Source of the DNA: Pedobacter helvus
GTDB taxonomy: Bacteria; Bacteroidota; Bacteroidia; Sphingobacteriales; Sphingobacteriaceae
Length of the DNA stretch: 64,000 bases
Assembly (NCBI RefSeq): GCF_005925325.1
Contig: NZ_SRMP01000005.1
Coordinates: forward strand, 496,001-560,000
Reading direction: 5' to 3'
The position numbers and the translations under genes are program-made. Positions 28,672-37,629 of the stretch are shown in pieces; within the stretch, counting starts at the first letter, position 1, and every line of letters begins with the position of its first letter. The notes below the pieces were generated by a model. The model had not been told where the DNA came from and did not search any database. It worked only from the letters and a program-made list of their open reading frames with translations.

Positions 28672-29790
28672 ATGGACAAATGTCGAGATGTAAATATCCT
28701 AGATGATTTAGATTATCAACTACTGATAGAGGATTTTGAGCTTGAATCTACCGTGTTTTCTAAAATAGCAGATGCCGTGCCTGATATGTTGTACGTGACA
28801 GATATCCAGCAGATGCGAAAAATATACTCTAATACTCGCATTCACTGTTTGTTTAATATGGAAAGGAAGGAAATCAGTGAGATGGGATCCCGCTTTTTCG
28901 AAAAGGTAATACATCCTGCAGATCAGCACACATACTTTGAAAGCATAAATAGTTTGCGTAATGCTAAAGACAACGATGTTGATGTGTTAGAATATCGAAT
29001 AATAGATCATGAGGGAAAGGTACATTGGCTTACAACGAAAAGGAGAATACTAAAACGAGATGAATATGGTATTCCATTACTTGTTATTGGTATTTCCCAA
29101 GATATTACAGCTCAGGTTAAATTAAATGAAGAGCGACAACGTCTAAAAGAAGAACAAACCAAATTAAAAGCTGTTCAGCAGCATCAGTTGTTTAAGGCAA
29201 TTATCAATGCGCAAGAAGAAGAGCGCAGAAATATTGCAGAAAACCTACACAATGAGATTGGGCAGTTGTTGTTTGCAGCCCAGTTAAAGTTAGATGCTTC
29301 TGAGGCCGAAAGCAGGGCATTGATCAATACTGCTATCAAAAAAGTAAGACAGATTTCATTCGAACTTACACCTGTGTTGTTAAATGATATGGGTCTGGAA
29401 GTGGCTTTAAAAGATATGTTGGAGAGGAAGTTAGACGCTCAGCAAATCAGTTTTAATTTCAGTTTCAATATCAAATTAAGTAGATTGAGCAGTAGCATAG
29501 AGGTGGTAATTTATCGAATTATTCAAGAATTATTAAACAATACGATAAAACATGCTGCAGCTACCCAAGTAAATGTACTTATCCTTCAAAAGGGCGAAGA
29601 ATTGTATATAAGCCAAACAGATAATGGAAAAGGTATGGATATTAAAATGCTTTCAGATCTGAAGAAAGGTTTTGGTTTAAAAAGTGTAGTGAATCGTTTG
29701 CACGTTTTAAATGGCGTATTCGAAGTTTTTTCGAAACCCGATAAAGGAACAAAAGTATTAATGAATATCCCTCTAAATGGTGCAGAATAG
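28672..29790 (+). CDS. PAS-domain sensor histidine kinase, HisKA_3 (NarX-like) type
   Basis: A PAS/PAC domain (about 27-150, ending GISQDITAQ) is followed by a short coiled coil and a HisKA_3 dimerisation domain with His193 in NIAENLHNEIGQLL. The ATPase domain carries IIQELLNNTIKHA, DNGKG and GFGLKS. No membrane helix is visible, so it senses a cytoplasmic signal. Its last 14 bases overlap the LuxR-type regulator gene, which marks them as a cognate pair. They probably control the surrounding stress genes, which is inference from position. Confidence 0.9.
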   Translation: MDKCRDVNILDDLDYQLLIEDFELESTVFSKIADAVPDMLYVTDIQQMRKIYSNTRIHCLFNMERKEISEMGSRFFEKVIHPADQHTYFESINSLRNAKDNDVDVLEYRIIDHEGKVHWLTTKRRILKRDEYGIPLLVIGISQDITAQVKLNEERQRLKEEQTKLKAVQQHQLFKAIINAQEEERRNIAENLHNEIGQLLFAAQLKLDASEAESRALINTAIKKVRQISFELTPVLLNDMGLEVALKDMLERKLDAQQISFNFSFNIKLSRLSSSIEVVIYRIIQELLNNTIKHAAATQVNVLILQKGEELYISQTDNGKGMDIKMLSDLKKGFGLKSVVNRLHVLNGVFEVFSKPDKGTKVLMNIPLNGAE

Positions 29791-30460
29791 TAAGAAAATC
29801 AATATCTTATTGGCAGATGATCATCATTTGGTGCGAGACGGTATTAAGTCTCTATTAGGGAAATATAATGAGTTCAACGTAGTTGGCGAAGGTGCCGATG
29901 GTACTGCGATTATCCAAATTCTACAAACAACAGAAACACCTATTGATTTGGTATTGGCTGATATTAACATGCCGAACATGAGTGGGTTGGAGTTGTCTGC
30001 AAAAATTGCAGATCAATATCCAGTCACAAAGGTACTGATGCTATCTATGTTAGATCACGAAAAATATGTGTCTCAGGCGCTGCAGTCAGGAGCCAAAGGA
30101 TATTTGCTGAAAAGTGTAAATGAAGACGAATTGGTTTTCGCTATCAAACAGGTAGTGAGCAATTCATTCTATGTGTGTTCGGAGTTAACCCATCAGTTAT
30201 TAACTAAAAGCTTATTTAGAACAAGTGGTATAAAAAGTAAACCTGGTAATGGCGTAAAGGTAGATTTTACTAGCAGAGAAATTGAGATTTTAGAACTTAT
30301 TGCCGAAGGTTTCACTAATCTGGAAATTGCAGACAAATTATTTACCAGCAAACGCACCGTAGAAGGACATCGGTTGCAGATGATTGCCAAAACTGGTGTA
30401 CGTAATACTGCTGCTTTAGTAAAATTTTGTATCACCAATGGTGTATTAAATTATGTTTAA
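29777..30460 (+). CDS. LuxR/NarL-type response regulator paired with the PAS kinase
   Basis: A receiver domain (1-125, Asp62 in LVLADINMP, Lys in YLLKSV) is joined to a LuxR helix-turn-helix (about 165-225, with FTSREIEILELIAEG and TSKRTVEGHR). It overlaps the kinase gene, so phosphotransfer from that kinase is expected. It is clearly paralogous to the regulator at 38260-38907: both share ADINMP and the segment LSM.DHEKYV. Confidence 0.92.
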   Translation: MVQNSKKINILLADDHHLVRDGIKSLLGKYNEFNVVGEGADGTAIIQILQTTETPIDLVLADINMPNMSGLELSAKIADQYPVTKVLMLSMLDHEKYVSQALQSGAKGYLLKSVNEDELVFAIKQVVSNSFYVCSELTHQLLTKSLFRTSGIKSKPGNGVKVDFTSREIEILELIAEGFTNLEIADKLFTSKRTVEGHRLQMIAKTGVRNTAALVKFCITNGVLNYV

Positions 30461-30702
30461 GGTGGCGTAATTTGTTTTTCAATCTGTTTACCTAATTGCT
30501 GTATGGTTTTATCGTCTAAATTGCCCCAAAGCTGCTCCCATTTTCCGTAAGTTTCATTTCTTAATTGCGTAATTTCTACCTCTTCGGCATGACAGGCGTA
30601 ATAAGGAACACCATCAGTAGTTTCTAATTGTGTAACGTTAACTTGCTTTTCTTTTCCGTCAATTTCGGCCGTGATATTAAATTTTACTTCTGATGATTTC
30701 AT
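30457..30702 (-). CDS. Small hypothetical protein, 81 aa
   Basis: This soluble, acidic protein has three likely beta strands at the start (VKFNITAEIDGKEKQVNVTQ) and a helical C-terminus. It converges on the regulator gene with a 4-base overlap. I do not recognise the family. It faces the GH130 gene divergently across 111 bases. Confidence 0.6.
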   Translation of the reverse strand: MKSSEVKFNITAEIDGKEKQVNVTQLETTDGVPYYACHAEEVEITQLRNETYGKWEQLWGNLDDKTIQQLGKQIEKQITPP

Positions 30703-30813
30703 AACAACTTTTTATTTAATAACACTTGCTTTGATGCTTTAGTTTGAAGCCTTTTGCAATAGCGAAAACATCTGTGCTTTTAATATTGTTATTTCATTTT
30801 AACATGAACTAAT

Positions 30814-32292
30814 ATGAGGATAACAGTTAGTAGAAAGCCCGTTAAGGTTTACCCGGATCCGAAAAGAGTAATCGCAAGGTTTTTTTATAACGGCGATGAA
30901 CGAGCTAGAGAGGTAATTAGAAAAGTTACCAGTCTAACCGAACGACAGATTTTTGACATCGTTTCGCCCTTGCTTCAAGAATTTTCCAAGCGTCACCGCA
31001 ACATTACCAAGGTGTTTTTAAAACATTGTAAAAAGATACAATGGCTTATCGAAGAAATGGATATTGATTATAAGGAAATGGATGAATTTACAAAGTACCT
31101 TATCGGATCTTACTTCACTCACGAATATTCCATTGAATCGGCGGCGTTCTTTAATCCCTCAATTGTGGAAGATCCCGACCAATCTAATTTGGTAGAAGGA
31201 GAAAAGCGAGTGATTATTAGTTTTAGAGCAGTGGGCGAGGGACATATCTCTTCGGTAGTTTTTAGAAGGGCCTTGATAGACTGCCATAATAATATCCATG
31301 TATTGCCGGCTGGAAATTACATTGATGAAGCAGAAGTGGTTAAAAATGCGATCTATAACAAAAAACTCTTCTTAAAAAAAGCTGCAGACGCGAATATCTC
31401 GATGAATGTGATTACTGATGTAAATGCTCATTTAGGAGATAAATTTGATTATCCACAGTTGAGAAGGTTGGTTCTGGATGCTAAAGAAAAACAAAATGAT
31501 GATGCTGATAAGTTAGAGTACGACAGAATTCTTTGGCTATCTGACACCTATCATGAAATTTGTTTTTCGAAGGATACCGATATTTCAGACCGAGTAATCT
31601 TCCCGATTTCAGAGTTCGAAAGAAAAGGAATAGAAGATGCTCGATTTGTACGTTTTACCAAAGACGATGGTAGTATCATTTACTACGGTACGTATACTGC
31701 TTTTGATGGAGCGTTCATCATTCCGAAACTAATGCAAACCACCGATTTTTATGATTTTAAGGTAAGCCCATTGCACGGAAAAGGAGCCCAGAACAAGAAT
31801 TTAGCTTTGTTTCCGAAGAAAATTAATGGTAAATACGCAATGATGTCGAGGATTGATGGTTGGAATAATTACCTGATGTATTCCGATAGAATTACAGTTT
31901 GGGACCAGCCTATCAAGTTGCAAGCTCCTTTGTACTCTTGGGAATTCATTCAAATTGGGAACTGTGGTTCACCTATAGAAACAGAAGCAGGTTGGTTAAT
32001 TATTACCCACGGTGTTGGCCCAATGCGTAGGTATTGCTTGGGAGCAAGTCTTTTGGATTTGAATGATCCATCCATAGAAATTGGAAGGTTACACGAGCCA
32101 TTGCTGGTTCCAAATCCTGACGAACGAGAAGGTTACGTGCCAAACGTGCTCTATTCTTGTGGATCTATCATACATAACGATGAACTGATTATCCCTTATG
32201 GCCTTTCAGATTATTGTTCTTCGTTCGCAACTGTAAATTTAAAACGGTTGTTAGAACGAATTATGGAAACTAATAATGGCAGTTCGGTATAG
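30814..32292 (+). CDS. GH130 family glycosidase/phosphorylase, 492 aa
   Basis: GH130 members are mostly inverting phosphorylases or hydrolases of mannosides. The five-bladed propeller part starts near residue 130; the family signature is GIEDARFVRFTKDDGS, with the Asp of the ED pair as proposed acid, and later the RIDGWNNY and SPIETEAGWLIITHG segments. The first 130 residues are a helical extension typical of the longer GH130 group. It is soluble with no signal peptide, so it handles a cytoplasmic sugar. A second, shorter GH130 (39807-40844) and a GT4 enzyme are nearby. Confidence 0.88.
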   Translation: MRITVSRKPVKVYPDPKRVIARFFYNGDERAREVIRKVTSLTERQIFDIVSPLLQEFSKRHRNITKVFLKHCKKIQWLIEEMDIDYKEMDEFTKYLIGSYFTHEYSIESAAFFNPSIVEDPDQSNLVEGEKRVIISFRAVGEGHISSVVFRRALIDCHNNIHVLPAGNYIDEAEVVKNAIYNKKLFLKKAADANISMNVITDVNAHLGDKFDYPQLRRLVLDAKEKQNDDADKLEYDRILWLSDTYHEICFSKDTDISDRVIFPISEFERKGIEDARFVRFTKDDGSIIYYGTYTAFDGAFIIPKLMQTTDFYDFKVSPLHGKGAQNKNLALFPKKINGKYAMMSRIDGWNNYLMYSDRITVWDQPIKLQAPLYSWEFIQIGNCGSPIETEAGWLIITHGVGPMRRYCLGASLLDLNDPSIEIGRLHEPLLVPNPDEREGYVPNVLYSCGSIIHNDELIIPYGLSDYCSSFATVNLKRLLERIMETNNGSSV

Positions 32293-32304
32293 CCATTATA
32301 AATG

Positions 32305-32339
32305 AAAAGCCCTCGTTTCAAATCGAAACGAGGGCTTTT
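32305..32339. terminator. Bidirectional terminator between GH130 and GT4 genes
   Basis: A perfect 15-pair stem (AAAAGCCCTCGTTTC and its complement) has a five-base loop and T-runs in both directions. It sits between convergent genes, 12 and 14 bases from their stops, and serves both. Confidence 0.92.
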
Positions 32340-32353
32340 TCATTGGATTCTTT

Positions 32354-34636
32354 TTATTTCTCTTCTACCATATCAGCTTTGAGTTTATTGTCATCAGCTA
32401 AGTAACGATATTCAATTTCTAAAGCTTTGAAAACTACCAAATGTGAGATCAGGTAAGCCAGTGTACTTTCTGCACCTTGGTTTCTATTCACTCCATAATT
32501 CTGAAGCCCATCTGCGCAACCTTTAGTTTCATGATCATAAAGTGGAAGATTTAAGCTGTTTTCGCCTAAAAACCACTGATAGCTTTGATACAGGTTTCGC
32601 ATGTAACCCTCTTCTTTAGTCACTTCGTAAGCTTTAAAGTAAACCAACACCATTGCCATTGTTTCTATTGCCTGTTGATCGTATTGAGCCATTGGCTTAT
32701 TTTTTTCCAGCCAACCATCATTACCAACTGGGTTTAAAAAACCGAACGTTAAAGTTTTATCAGTTAGAAAGGTTAAAGCTTCTAATGCAATGTTAAGCGA
32801 TTGCTCATCACCACTAATTTCGTAATGGCAAAGCAGTGCTAATGGCAATATGGCATTATCATAAGTGAGTTTTTGTTCAAACCAATGCCAGTCGCCCTCT
32901 TTATTGCTTTTATAAGCATTAACCAGAGGAGCAGCCAGTTTATTAAATTCCTCTACAATGTAGCCATCGTATGGGTTTGCTTTTAAATAATGATTAATAC
33001 CTATCATCGTATTTGCAACACCTCTCAAATGCTCTAAATGAGTAAAATGAGGCACCGATTTTAGAAATAACTCGGTAGCGAACTCCTTGTAAGAGTTGTT
33101 TGGTGCGAAATTGATGAGATAACCTAACGACCAAATCGTTCTACCAAAGGAATCTTCAGAACCAACTTCATCTAGGTAATTTCTGTTAAAACTTAAGAAA
33201 TTGCGGAAATTACCATCATCTTTTTGCATGTACTGGATGTAGCTCAAATAAATTGGGAGCAAATCTAAAGCTTCCTTACTTTTGTATTGTTCAAAGGCCA
33301 TTAAAGCCATGATAAGAGCCCTAGCGTTGTCATCCAGACAATAACCCTCCTTTAAATTCGGTATACCATATTTAGCGTGTTGAACAATTCCAGTATCGTC
33401 TGTTAAACGTCGAATGTGGCTTAAATTAAAAGTTGGGATACTATCTACATCGATAATATTTTTAATGCTGAGATTAGATTTTTCTTTCTCTAAAATTGCT
33501 TTTTCTAATACGGTGATATAATTTTTGCCAATACTAGGCCAACGTAACGATAAACCATATTGATAAGCGTTGTATTTAAGCTCCCTTAATTTTTTAGGCT
33601 GCGTTAACAATTCGTTAGTTAGCTTGGCTAATTGTTCATGATCCTTAAAATCAAACAACAAACCGCGGTTTTGGGCTAACAATTCTTGTGCATGCCAATA
33701 AGGTGTTGATATCACTGCAGCTCCGGCACCTATGGCGTAAGATAGCGTTCCACTGGTGATTTGTGCTTCGTTTAAATAGGGTGTAATATAAATGTCTGCT
33801 GCGGAAAGATAATGATGTAATTCTTGCTCGCCTACAAATTTGTTTACAAAAACTAAATGGTCTTCTACATTAAGTTTTTTAGCTAATCTCTTTAAGCTGT
33901 CGCGATATTCTTCGCCCGCGTTTTTTACCACGCCAGGATGTGTATTTCCCAAAACTACGTACTTAACATCTGGATTTTGTCTCACAATCTCGGGCAAAGC
34001 TTCCACTACGGTTTCTAAGCCCTTTCCTCTGCTAATCAATCCAAAGGTAAGTAGCACTTTGCTATCCTTAAATGGATAAGCTTTTTTAATTGGATTATCT
34101 GCAGAAGGCTCCAAGTCAGGCACTCCGTGTTCTATATATTGAATTTTATCTTTCTGAACTTGATAAATACTGGTTAAAAATCCAATTGCTTTTTGGCTCA
34201 TTACCACAATTTTCGACGAACGCTTAGCAATTTGCTGAATGATAGTTTGTTGTATATAGGTAGGTTGTTTAAGTACGGTATGTAAAATGGTAACAATAGG
34301 CTTGTTAATTCTCGCCATTAAGGTCAACAAGTACAAACCGCTTTCTCCTCCATAAATACCGAACTCGTGTTCAATAATACAGGCATCAACTTGACTTGTA
34401 TTAATATAATCTGCTGCTCTTAAATAATCTTTTTGATTGCTCTGTCTAATGATGTACTTCACATCGTTAGGATATTGGTAAGTATCCAAATTTTCAGAGT
34501 CGCTTAATGCAACAACAAAGCTGTCTTTTGAAATAGCTTCGTGTTGGTTAATAGCAAGTGCAAGATTTGCGTTAAAGGTTGCAATTCCGCATTCATTAGG
34601 GAGCGAGGTACTGATATAAGCTATTTTCATTGTCAT
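32354..34636 (-). CDS. GT4 glycosyltransferase with a C-terminal (alpha/alpha)-barrel-like domain
   Basis: Residues 1-390 are a GT-B fold glycosyltransferase (IAYISTSLPNECGIATF, FGLISRGKGLETVVEAL, and the late E-x7-E-type segment around SGTLSYAIGAG). Residues about 400-745 resemble helical-hairpin barrels of glycosidase or epimerase type (LDDNARALIMAL, DGNFRNFLSF, YDNAILPLALLCHYE). The fusion suggests that sugar transfer and another carbohydrate step are coupled. The start could also be the Met two codons later. There is no signal peptide. It faces a GH130 gene and probably acts in the same sugar route, which is inference. Confidence 0.85.
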   Translation of the reverse strand: MTMKIAYISTSLPNECGIATFNANLALAINQHEAISKDSFVVALSDSENLDTYQYPNDVKYIIRQSNQKDYLRAADYINTSQVDACIIEHEFGIYGGESGLYLLTLMARINKPIVTILHTVLKQPTYIQQTIIQQIAKRSSKIVVMSQKAIGFLTSIYQVQKDKIQYIEHGVPDLEPSADNPIKKAYPFKDSKVLLTFGLISRGKGLETVVEALPEIVRQNPDVKYVVLGNTHPGVVKNAGEEYRDSLKRLAKKLNVEDHLVFVNKFVGEQELHHYLSAADIYITPYLNEAQITSGTLSYAIGAGAAVISTPYWHAQELLAQNRGLLFDFKDHEQLAKLTNELLTQPKKLRELKYNAYQYGLSLRWPSIGKNYITVLEKAILEKEKSNLSIKNIIDVDSIPTFNLSHIRRLTDDTGIVQHAKYGIPNLKEGYCLDDNARALIMALMAFEQYKSKEALDLLPIYLSYIQYMQKDDGNFRNFLSFNRNYLDEVGSEDSFGRTIWSLGYLINFAPNNSYKEFATELFLKSVPHFTHLEHLRGVANTMIGINHYLKANPYDGYIVEEFNKLAAPLVNAYKSNKEGDWHWFEQKLTYDNAILPLALLCHYEISGDEQSLNIALEALTFLTDKTLTFGFLNPVGNDGWLEKNKPMAQYDQQAIETMAMVLVYFKAYEVTKEEGYMRNLYQSYQWFLGENSLNLPLYDHETKGCADGLQNYGVNRNQGAESTLAYLISHLVVFKALEIEYRYLADDNKLKADMVEEK

Positions 34637-34674
34637 TTAATTAAGTATAGATCGTTAAGTTAGTTTTAGTATAG

Positions 34675-35253
34675 TTACTTGAGTCCGTCTTTTATTTTTC
34701 TGATCGCATTTAGATGTGAGTTAATTACTGGAACGTTTTTACTTGCAAACGCTTTCAAATCTGGATCTGTACCTTTTCTAGCCTGATGCTCCATAAATGC
34801 CAAAACCTTCACATGGTTTTCTTCCATGAGCTTTGCATATTTTTTATCGAAATCTGAGCCAGTTAAGCCCGCCAGTTCATCTCTGTGTTTTTGATTTTCG
34901 GCACTCATGGCGATAGGAAGTGTGATGTTTTTACTTTTCGCTAATACAATTAGCTCGTCATTAGCCATACCATGGTCTTTTAACATCATATTAGCGTAAG
35001 CTTTTATCTCCGTATTGGTCGTTTTGCCGATAGCTAAATTTGCCAGATTGATTTCTGCCAAACCTGCATCTGCTGCGTTAGTGGCAAACTCAGCTTCGTT
35101 ATCGCGAACGGTAATGATATCTGCCGAGTTGGTTACCGTATCTTTAGTTTGGTTAATGCTATCAGCAACTTCTTTCGCGTCTTTTTCTTGCGAACTGCAG
35201 GCGATCATTACTGTAAAAGCTGTACTGTATAACAGGAAAAGGAAATTTTTCAT
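34675..35253 (-). CDS. DUF4142 lipoprotein
   Basis: A lipoprotein signal with the box VMIACSS is followed by a Lys/Asp-rich linker and a helical DUF4142 domain (about 50-190, with IKAYANMMLKDHGMANDEL and ENHVKVLAFMEHQARKGTDPDLKAFA). The family is a ferritin-like helical bundle of unknown activity, common in soil Bacteroidota. It lies 38 bases before the GT4 gene on the same strand, so the two may be co-transcribed. Confidence 0.85.
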   Translation of the reverse strand: MKNFLFLLYSTAFTVMIACSSQEKDAKEVADSINQTKDTVTNSADIITVRDNEAEFATNAADAGLAEINLANLAIGKTTNTEIKAYANMMLKDHGMANDELIVLAKSKNITLPIAMSAENQKHRDELAGLTGSDFDKKYAKLMEENHVKVLAFMEHQARKGTDPDLKAFASKNVPVINSHLNAIRKIKDGLK

Positions 35254-35393
35254 AAAATGTGAATTGATATAATTTTTGTGGGTCTATTGACTTTTGTACC
35301 TCTTTAAAAGAGAAAGTGCAAGGATTTTGTTTGACAGGTAGTGAAAAAAGGTACTTTACTGATAGTAGCAAGTACTAATACCTATTTAGCATA

Positions 35394-35405
35394 TTGTTTA
35401 AACAA
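35394..35405. promoter_or_regulatory. 12-bp palindrome between divergent stress genes
   Basis: TTGTTTAAACAA is a perfect palindrome in the 199-base gap between the DUF4142 gene and the small basic protein gene. It could be an operator for both. The DNA around it is AT-rich, so chance is possible. Confidence 0.3.
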
Positions 35406-35452
35406 AAGCTTGTAATTAAGCTTGTTAATGAGTTAACAAAAACTTAAAAACA

Positions 35453-35629
35453 ATGGCGAAATATTCTAAAAAAGCAGGCGAAAAAGTTGGAGAAGCCATG
35501 CATGAAATGAAAGAGGGAAAGTTAAAAACCGGCACTGGGAAAAAAGTGACGTCGAAGAAACAAGCAATTGCTATTGGTTTATCTGAAGCAAAAGAAGCTG
35601 GCGCAAAGGTGCCGAAAAAGAAATCTTGA
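35453..35629 (+). CDS. Small basic Lys-rich protein (DUF6496-like), 58 aa
   Basis: The frame runs from ATG to TGA for 58 codons. It is very basic, with repeated Lys and Gly (MAKYSKKAGEKVGEAMHEMK, ending KVPKKKS) and a segment SKKQAIAIGLSEAKEAG. That segment is characteristic of small DUF6496-type proteins. It may bind nucleic acid, but this is only suggested by charge. It lies among other stress-type small genes. Confidence 0.7.
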   Translation: MAKYSKKAGEKVGEAMHEMKEGKLKTGTGKKVTSKKQAIAIGLSEAKEAGAKVPKKKS

Positions 35630-35646
35630 TGTTGAAGTAGGTGAGT

Positions 35647-35811
35647 TTAATGCTGCTTAGGTTTATGCTTATCTGGGTGGATAAACTCATCTACTTGAGC
35701 TTTCAATGCATTGAACTTATTTTCTGTTTCCTTTGATTTGGCCCTCAATGCTTTTGATTTTTCTAACAAATTAGCTGTGTCTTGTTGATTTTTACTTGCT
35801 TTCTCCGCCAT
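35647..35811 (-). CDS. Small charged helical protein, 54 aa
   Basis: This short ORF (MAEKASKNQQDTANLLEKSK to HKPKQH) is fully helical and highly charged. A second ATG two codons upstream would give 56 residues. It converges on the small basic protein and is divergent from the KTSC gene. I know no family for it. Confidence 0.5.
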   Translation of the reverse strand: MAEKASKNQQDTANLLEKSKALRAKSKETENKFNALKAQVDEFIHPDKHKPKQH

Positions 35812-35882
35812 AACCATATTTTTTAGAGTGTTTATCTCAAATATACCTATTAAACGTCAGCAAAGGTTATCTATTACCATAT

Positions 35883-35908
35883 TGGGTATTCATCCGGTTA
35901 AATACCCA
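35883..35908. promoter_or_regulatory. Inverted repeat upstream of the KTSC gene
   Basis: TGGGTATT and AATACCCA are perfect 8-base arms 10 bases apart. They lie between the divergent small-protein and KTSC genes, 27 bases before the KTSC start. This is a plausible operator. Confidence 0.4.
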
Positions 35909-35935
35909 GTACCCTTCGTATAAATAATATGAAAT

Positions 35936-36139
35936 ATGCCGTCTTCAGTAGTTGCACATATCAAATATGAGTTAGCAAGTAAGAAACTTATTGTAGTCTT
36001 TCTCTCTGGCGACGTGTATTCGTATAATGATGTTCCTGAAAAAATCTACAAAGAATTTAAGGCTGCCACTTCTAAAGGCAATTATCTCAATAGGAAAATA
36101 AAGAAGCTCTTTAAGGCCGAGAAGATATCATGGGGTTAA
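35936..36139 (+). CDS. KTSC-domain protein, 67 aa
   Basis: The whole protein is one KTSC domain (VVAHIKYELASKKLIVVFLSGDVYSYNDVP then FKAATSKGNYLNRKIK), a small domain first noted next to lysyl-tRNA synthetase domains. Its function is unknown; it is frequent in stress and phage loci. It stands alone with its own upstream inverted repeat. Confidence 0.85.
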   Translation: MPSSVVAHIKYELASKKLIVVFLSGDVYSYNDVPEKIYKEFKAATSKGNYLNRKIKKLFKAEKISWG

Positions 36140-36248
36140 GTTAAATACGCTATTCAAAAAAACAAAATACCTGATTTTAAGATAATAAGAACTTTTTGTG
36201 CTTTTGCTGTATTAATCTGTCAAATAATTCAACCAAAAATTAATAAAC

Positions 36249-36482
36249 ATGAAAAAAGTAATTTTTATATGCGCAATGGCAATTGGTTTTTTAGCCGTTG
36301 GTTGCAGTTCGGAAAACAAACAAGAGCAAATGGCAGATAGTAGTATGGGCACTGATACTAACATGATGATGGAAACAGATACAGGAAATGTAGATACTGT
36401 TAGAAATACCAACTCTAGTGCTGCGCATACAGACAGTGTGAATAGGGCGAGTACCGTAAATTCTGATAGTGTAAGGCAATAA
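36249..36482 (+). CDS. Small lipoprotein, 77 aa
   Basis: A lipoprotein signal with the box LAVGC at residue 19 precedes a hydrophilic, Asp/Ser/Thr/Asn-rich mature part without hydrophobic core. It is therefore probably disordered and surface- or periplasm-exposed. I see no domain. It is the first of four short plus-strand genes in a row. Confidence 0.7.
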   Translation: MKKVIFICAMAIGFLAVGCSSENKQEQMADSSMGTDTNMMMETDTGNVDTVRNTNSSAAHTDSVNRASTVNSDSVRQ

Positions 36483-36500
36483 ATTCTAAATCGATTAACT

Positions 36501-36854
36501 ATGGAAATTCAATTTGAGCAAAACAAAAATTTCAATCAATCGCACCGAGATGAAAGTGTAACGGATACGCGAGAGGGAGAAAAAGGACAACCACAGGGCA
36601 GAGAAGGAGATCCGAATATTAGGATGGCTAAAAGAGAAGCTTTGCAAAGTGAAAAAACAGAGTTAGATCGAAGGCCTTATGATGTAGCTAATGGTGATGC
36701 AAGCAATACTGGCGATGAAAATTCTTCGGCGGTCGCCGGTGTAAGAAGTGATCAGCAAGATGCAGCAAGTGGTGATAGTAGGCCTTTGGCAGAAGATCCA
36801 GATGATGTAAATGACGAAAACGAAGACAGAAGGGAGCACGATGGAAACAAATAA
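36501..36854 (+). CDS. Acidic, disordered hypothetical protein, 117 aa
   Basis: This protein is extremely hydrophilic, with no hydrophobic segments and many Glu, Asp, Arg, Gly and Asn residues. Its C-terminus overlaps the DUF2383 gene by 14 bases. The composition recalls hydrophilin-like proteins linked to desiccation or osmotic stress, but this is composition only. Confidence 0.6.
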   Translation: MEIQFEQNKNFNQSHRDESVTDTREGEKGQPQGREGDPNIRMAKREALQSEKTELDRRPYDVANGDASNTGDENSSAVAGVRSDQQDAASGDSRPLAEDPDDVNDENEDRREHDGNK

Positions 36855-37296
36855 AAAAGTGATTGATGACTTAAAAGGTTTGGTAAATATTGTAAACGAT
36901 GGTAAAGAAGGTTACCTATCTGCCAGCGATACCACCGAAAGTTTAGAGCTGAGAGATTTGTTTTTACGTTTCGCTTCGCAACGTGTAGGTTTTGCTAACG
37001 AACTCAAAAATCATATCATCTTGCATGGCGGTAGCAGTGAAAATGAGGAAGGTGGAATTTTAGGCGCACTGCACAGAACCTGGATTGATATTAAAGAGGC
37101 TTTAAGCAGTAAGGAAGATGCAGCGATTTTGGGTGCCATAGAAACGGGTGAGAAAGCTGCGATAGAAAAGTATGATAAAGTGTTGGAAGATTATGCTACT
37201 CATGCAGATCATATTGCTTTACTTCAGGCTCAAAGAACAGGTATTTTGGAAGCACTGAAAGAAATTGAAACCTATCATTTGCATTTGGAAAGATAA
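36841..37296 (+). CDS. DUF2383 (PA2169-type four-helix-bundle) protein
   Basis: The start METNKKVIDDL overlaps the previous gene; a longer frame from 36811 lies inside that gene and is rejected. The helical pattern (LKGLVNIVNDGKEGY, LRDLFLRFASQRVGFANELK, and GGILGALHRTWIDIKEAL) matches the ferritin-like PA2169 group. Its role is unknown, often stress-linked. It is co-transcribed with the two small genes before it. Confidence 0.85.
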   Translation: METNKKVIDDLKGLVNIVNDGKEGYLSASDTTESLELRDLFLRFASQRVGFANELKNHIILHGGSSENEEGGILGALHRTWIDIKEALSSKEDAAILGAIETGEKAAIEKYDKVLEDYATHADHIALLQAQRTGILEALKEIETYHLHLER

Positions 37297-37308
37297 AATA
37301 GAATTACG

Positions 37309-37614
37309 ATGGAGTATACAGATGAAAACCTGCACGAAGAGCAAGGCTCTATGCAGCGGCAAACTCAGTTAAACGACAAATTTAATGAGACTGAAGAACG
37401 AGAAAATAATAGTGGAGTAACAGGAATTATTCCGGTATCTGAAGTTAAAGGAAGTGATGCGGATCAGGATAGAAACGGCGAACCGAGCTTGGAAGATATA
37501 GAAGATAGCGGAGACCAAGATGACTACATTTCAAATGAAAAACCCAAACGCAGCTCGTGGAATTCTATCACATTTGATCATGATGATTTTGTGAGTGGAC
37601 TAATGCCTGCGTAA
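37309..37614 (+). CDS. Acidic hypothetical protein, 101 aa
   Basis: This protein is very acidic and low in hydrophobic residues except for the last 20 residues (SWNSITFDHDDFVSGLMPA). It starts 12 bases after the DUF2383 gene and ends this run of small genes. It is probably disordered and of unknown function. It is similar in style to the 117-aa protein upstream. Confidence 0.55.
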   Translation: MEYTDENLHEEQGSMQRQTQLNDKFNETEERENNSGVTGIIPVSEVKGSDADQDRNGEPSLEDIEDSGDQDDYISNEKPKRSSWNSITFDHDDFVSGLMPA

Positions 37615-37629
37615 AGCTGCAAAACGATA

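Noticed and set aside
36811..36841. Upstream start for the DUF2383 gene
   Set aside because: Those codons lie inside the preceding gene; the ATG at 36841 begins exactly with the conserved domain.
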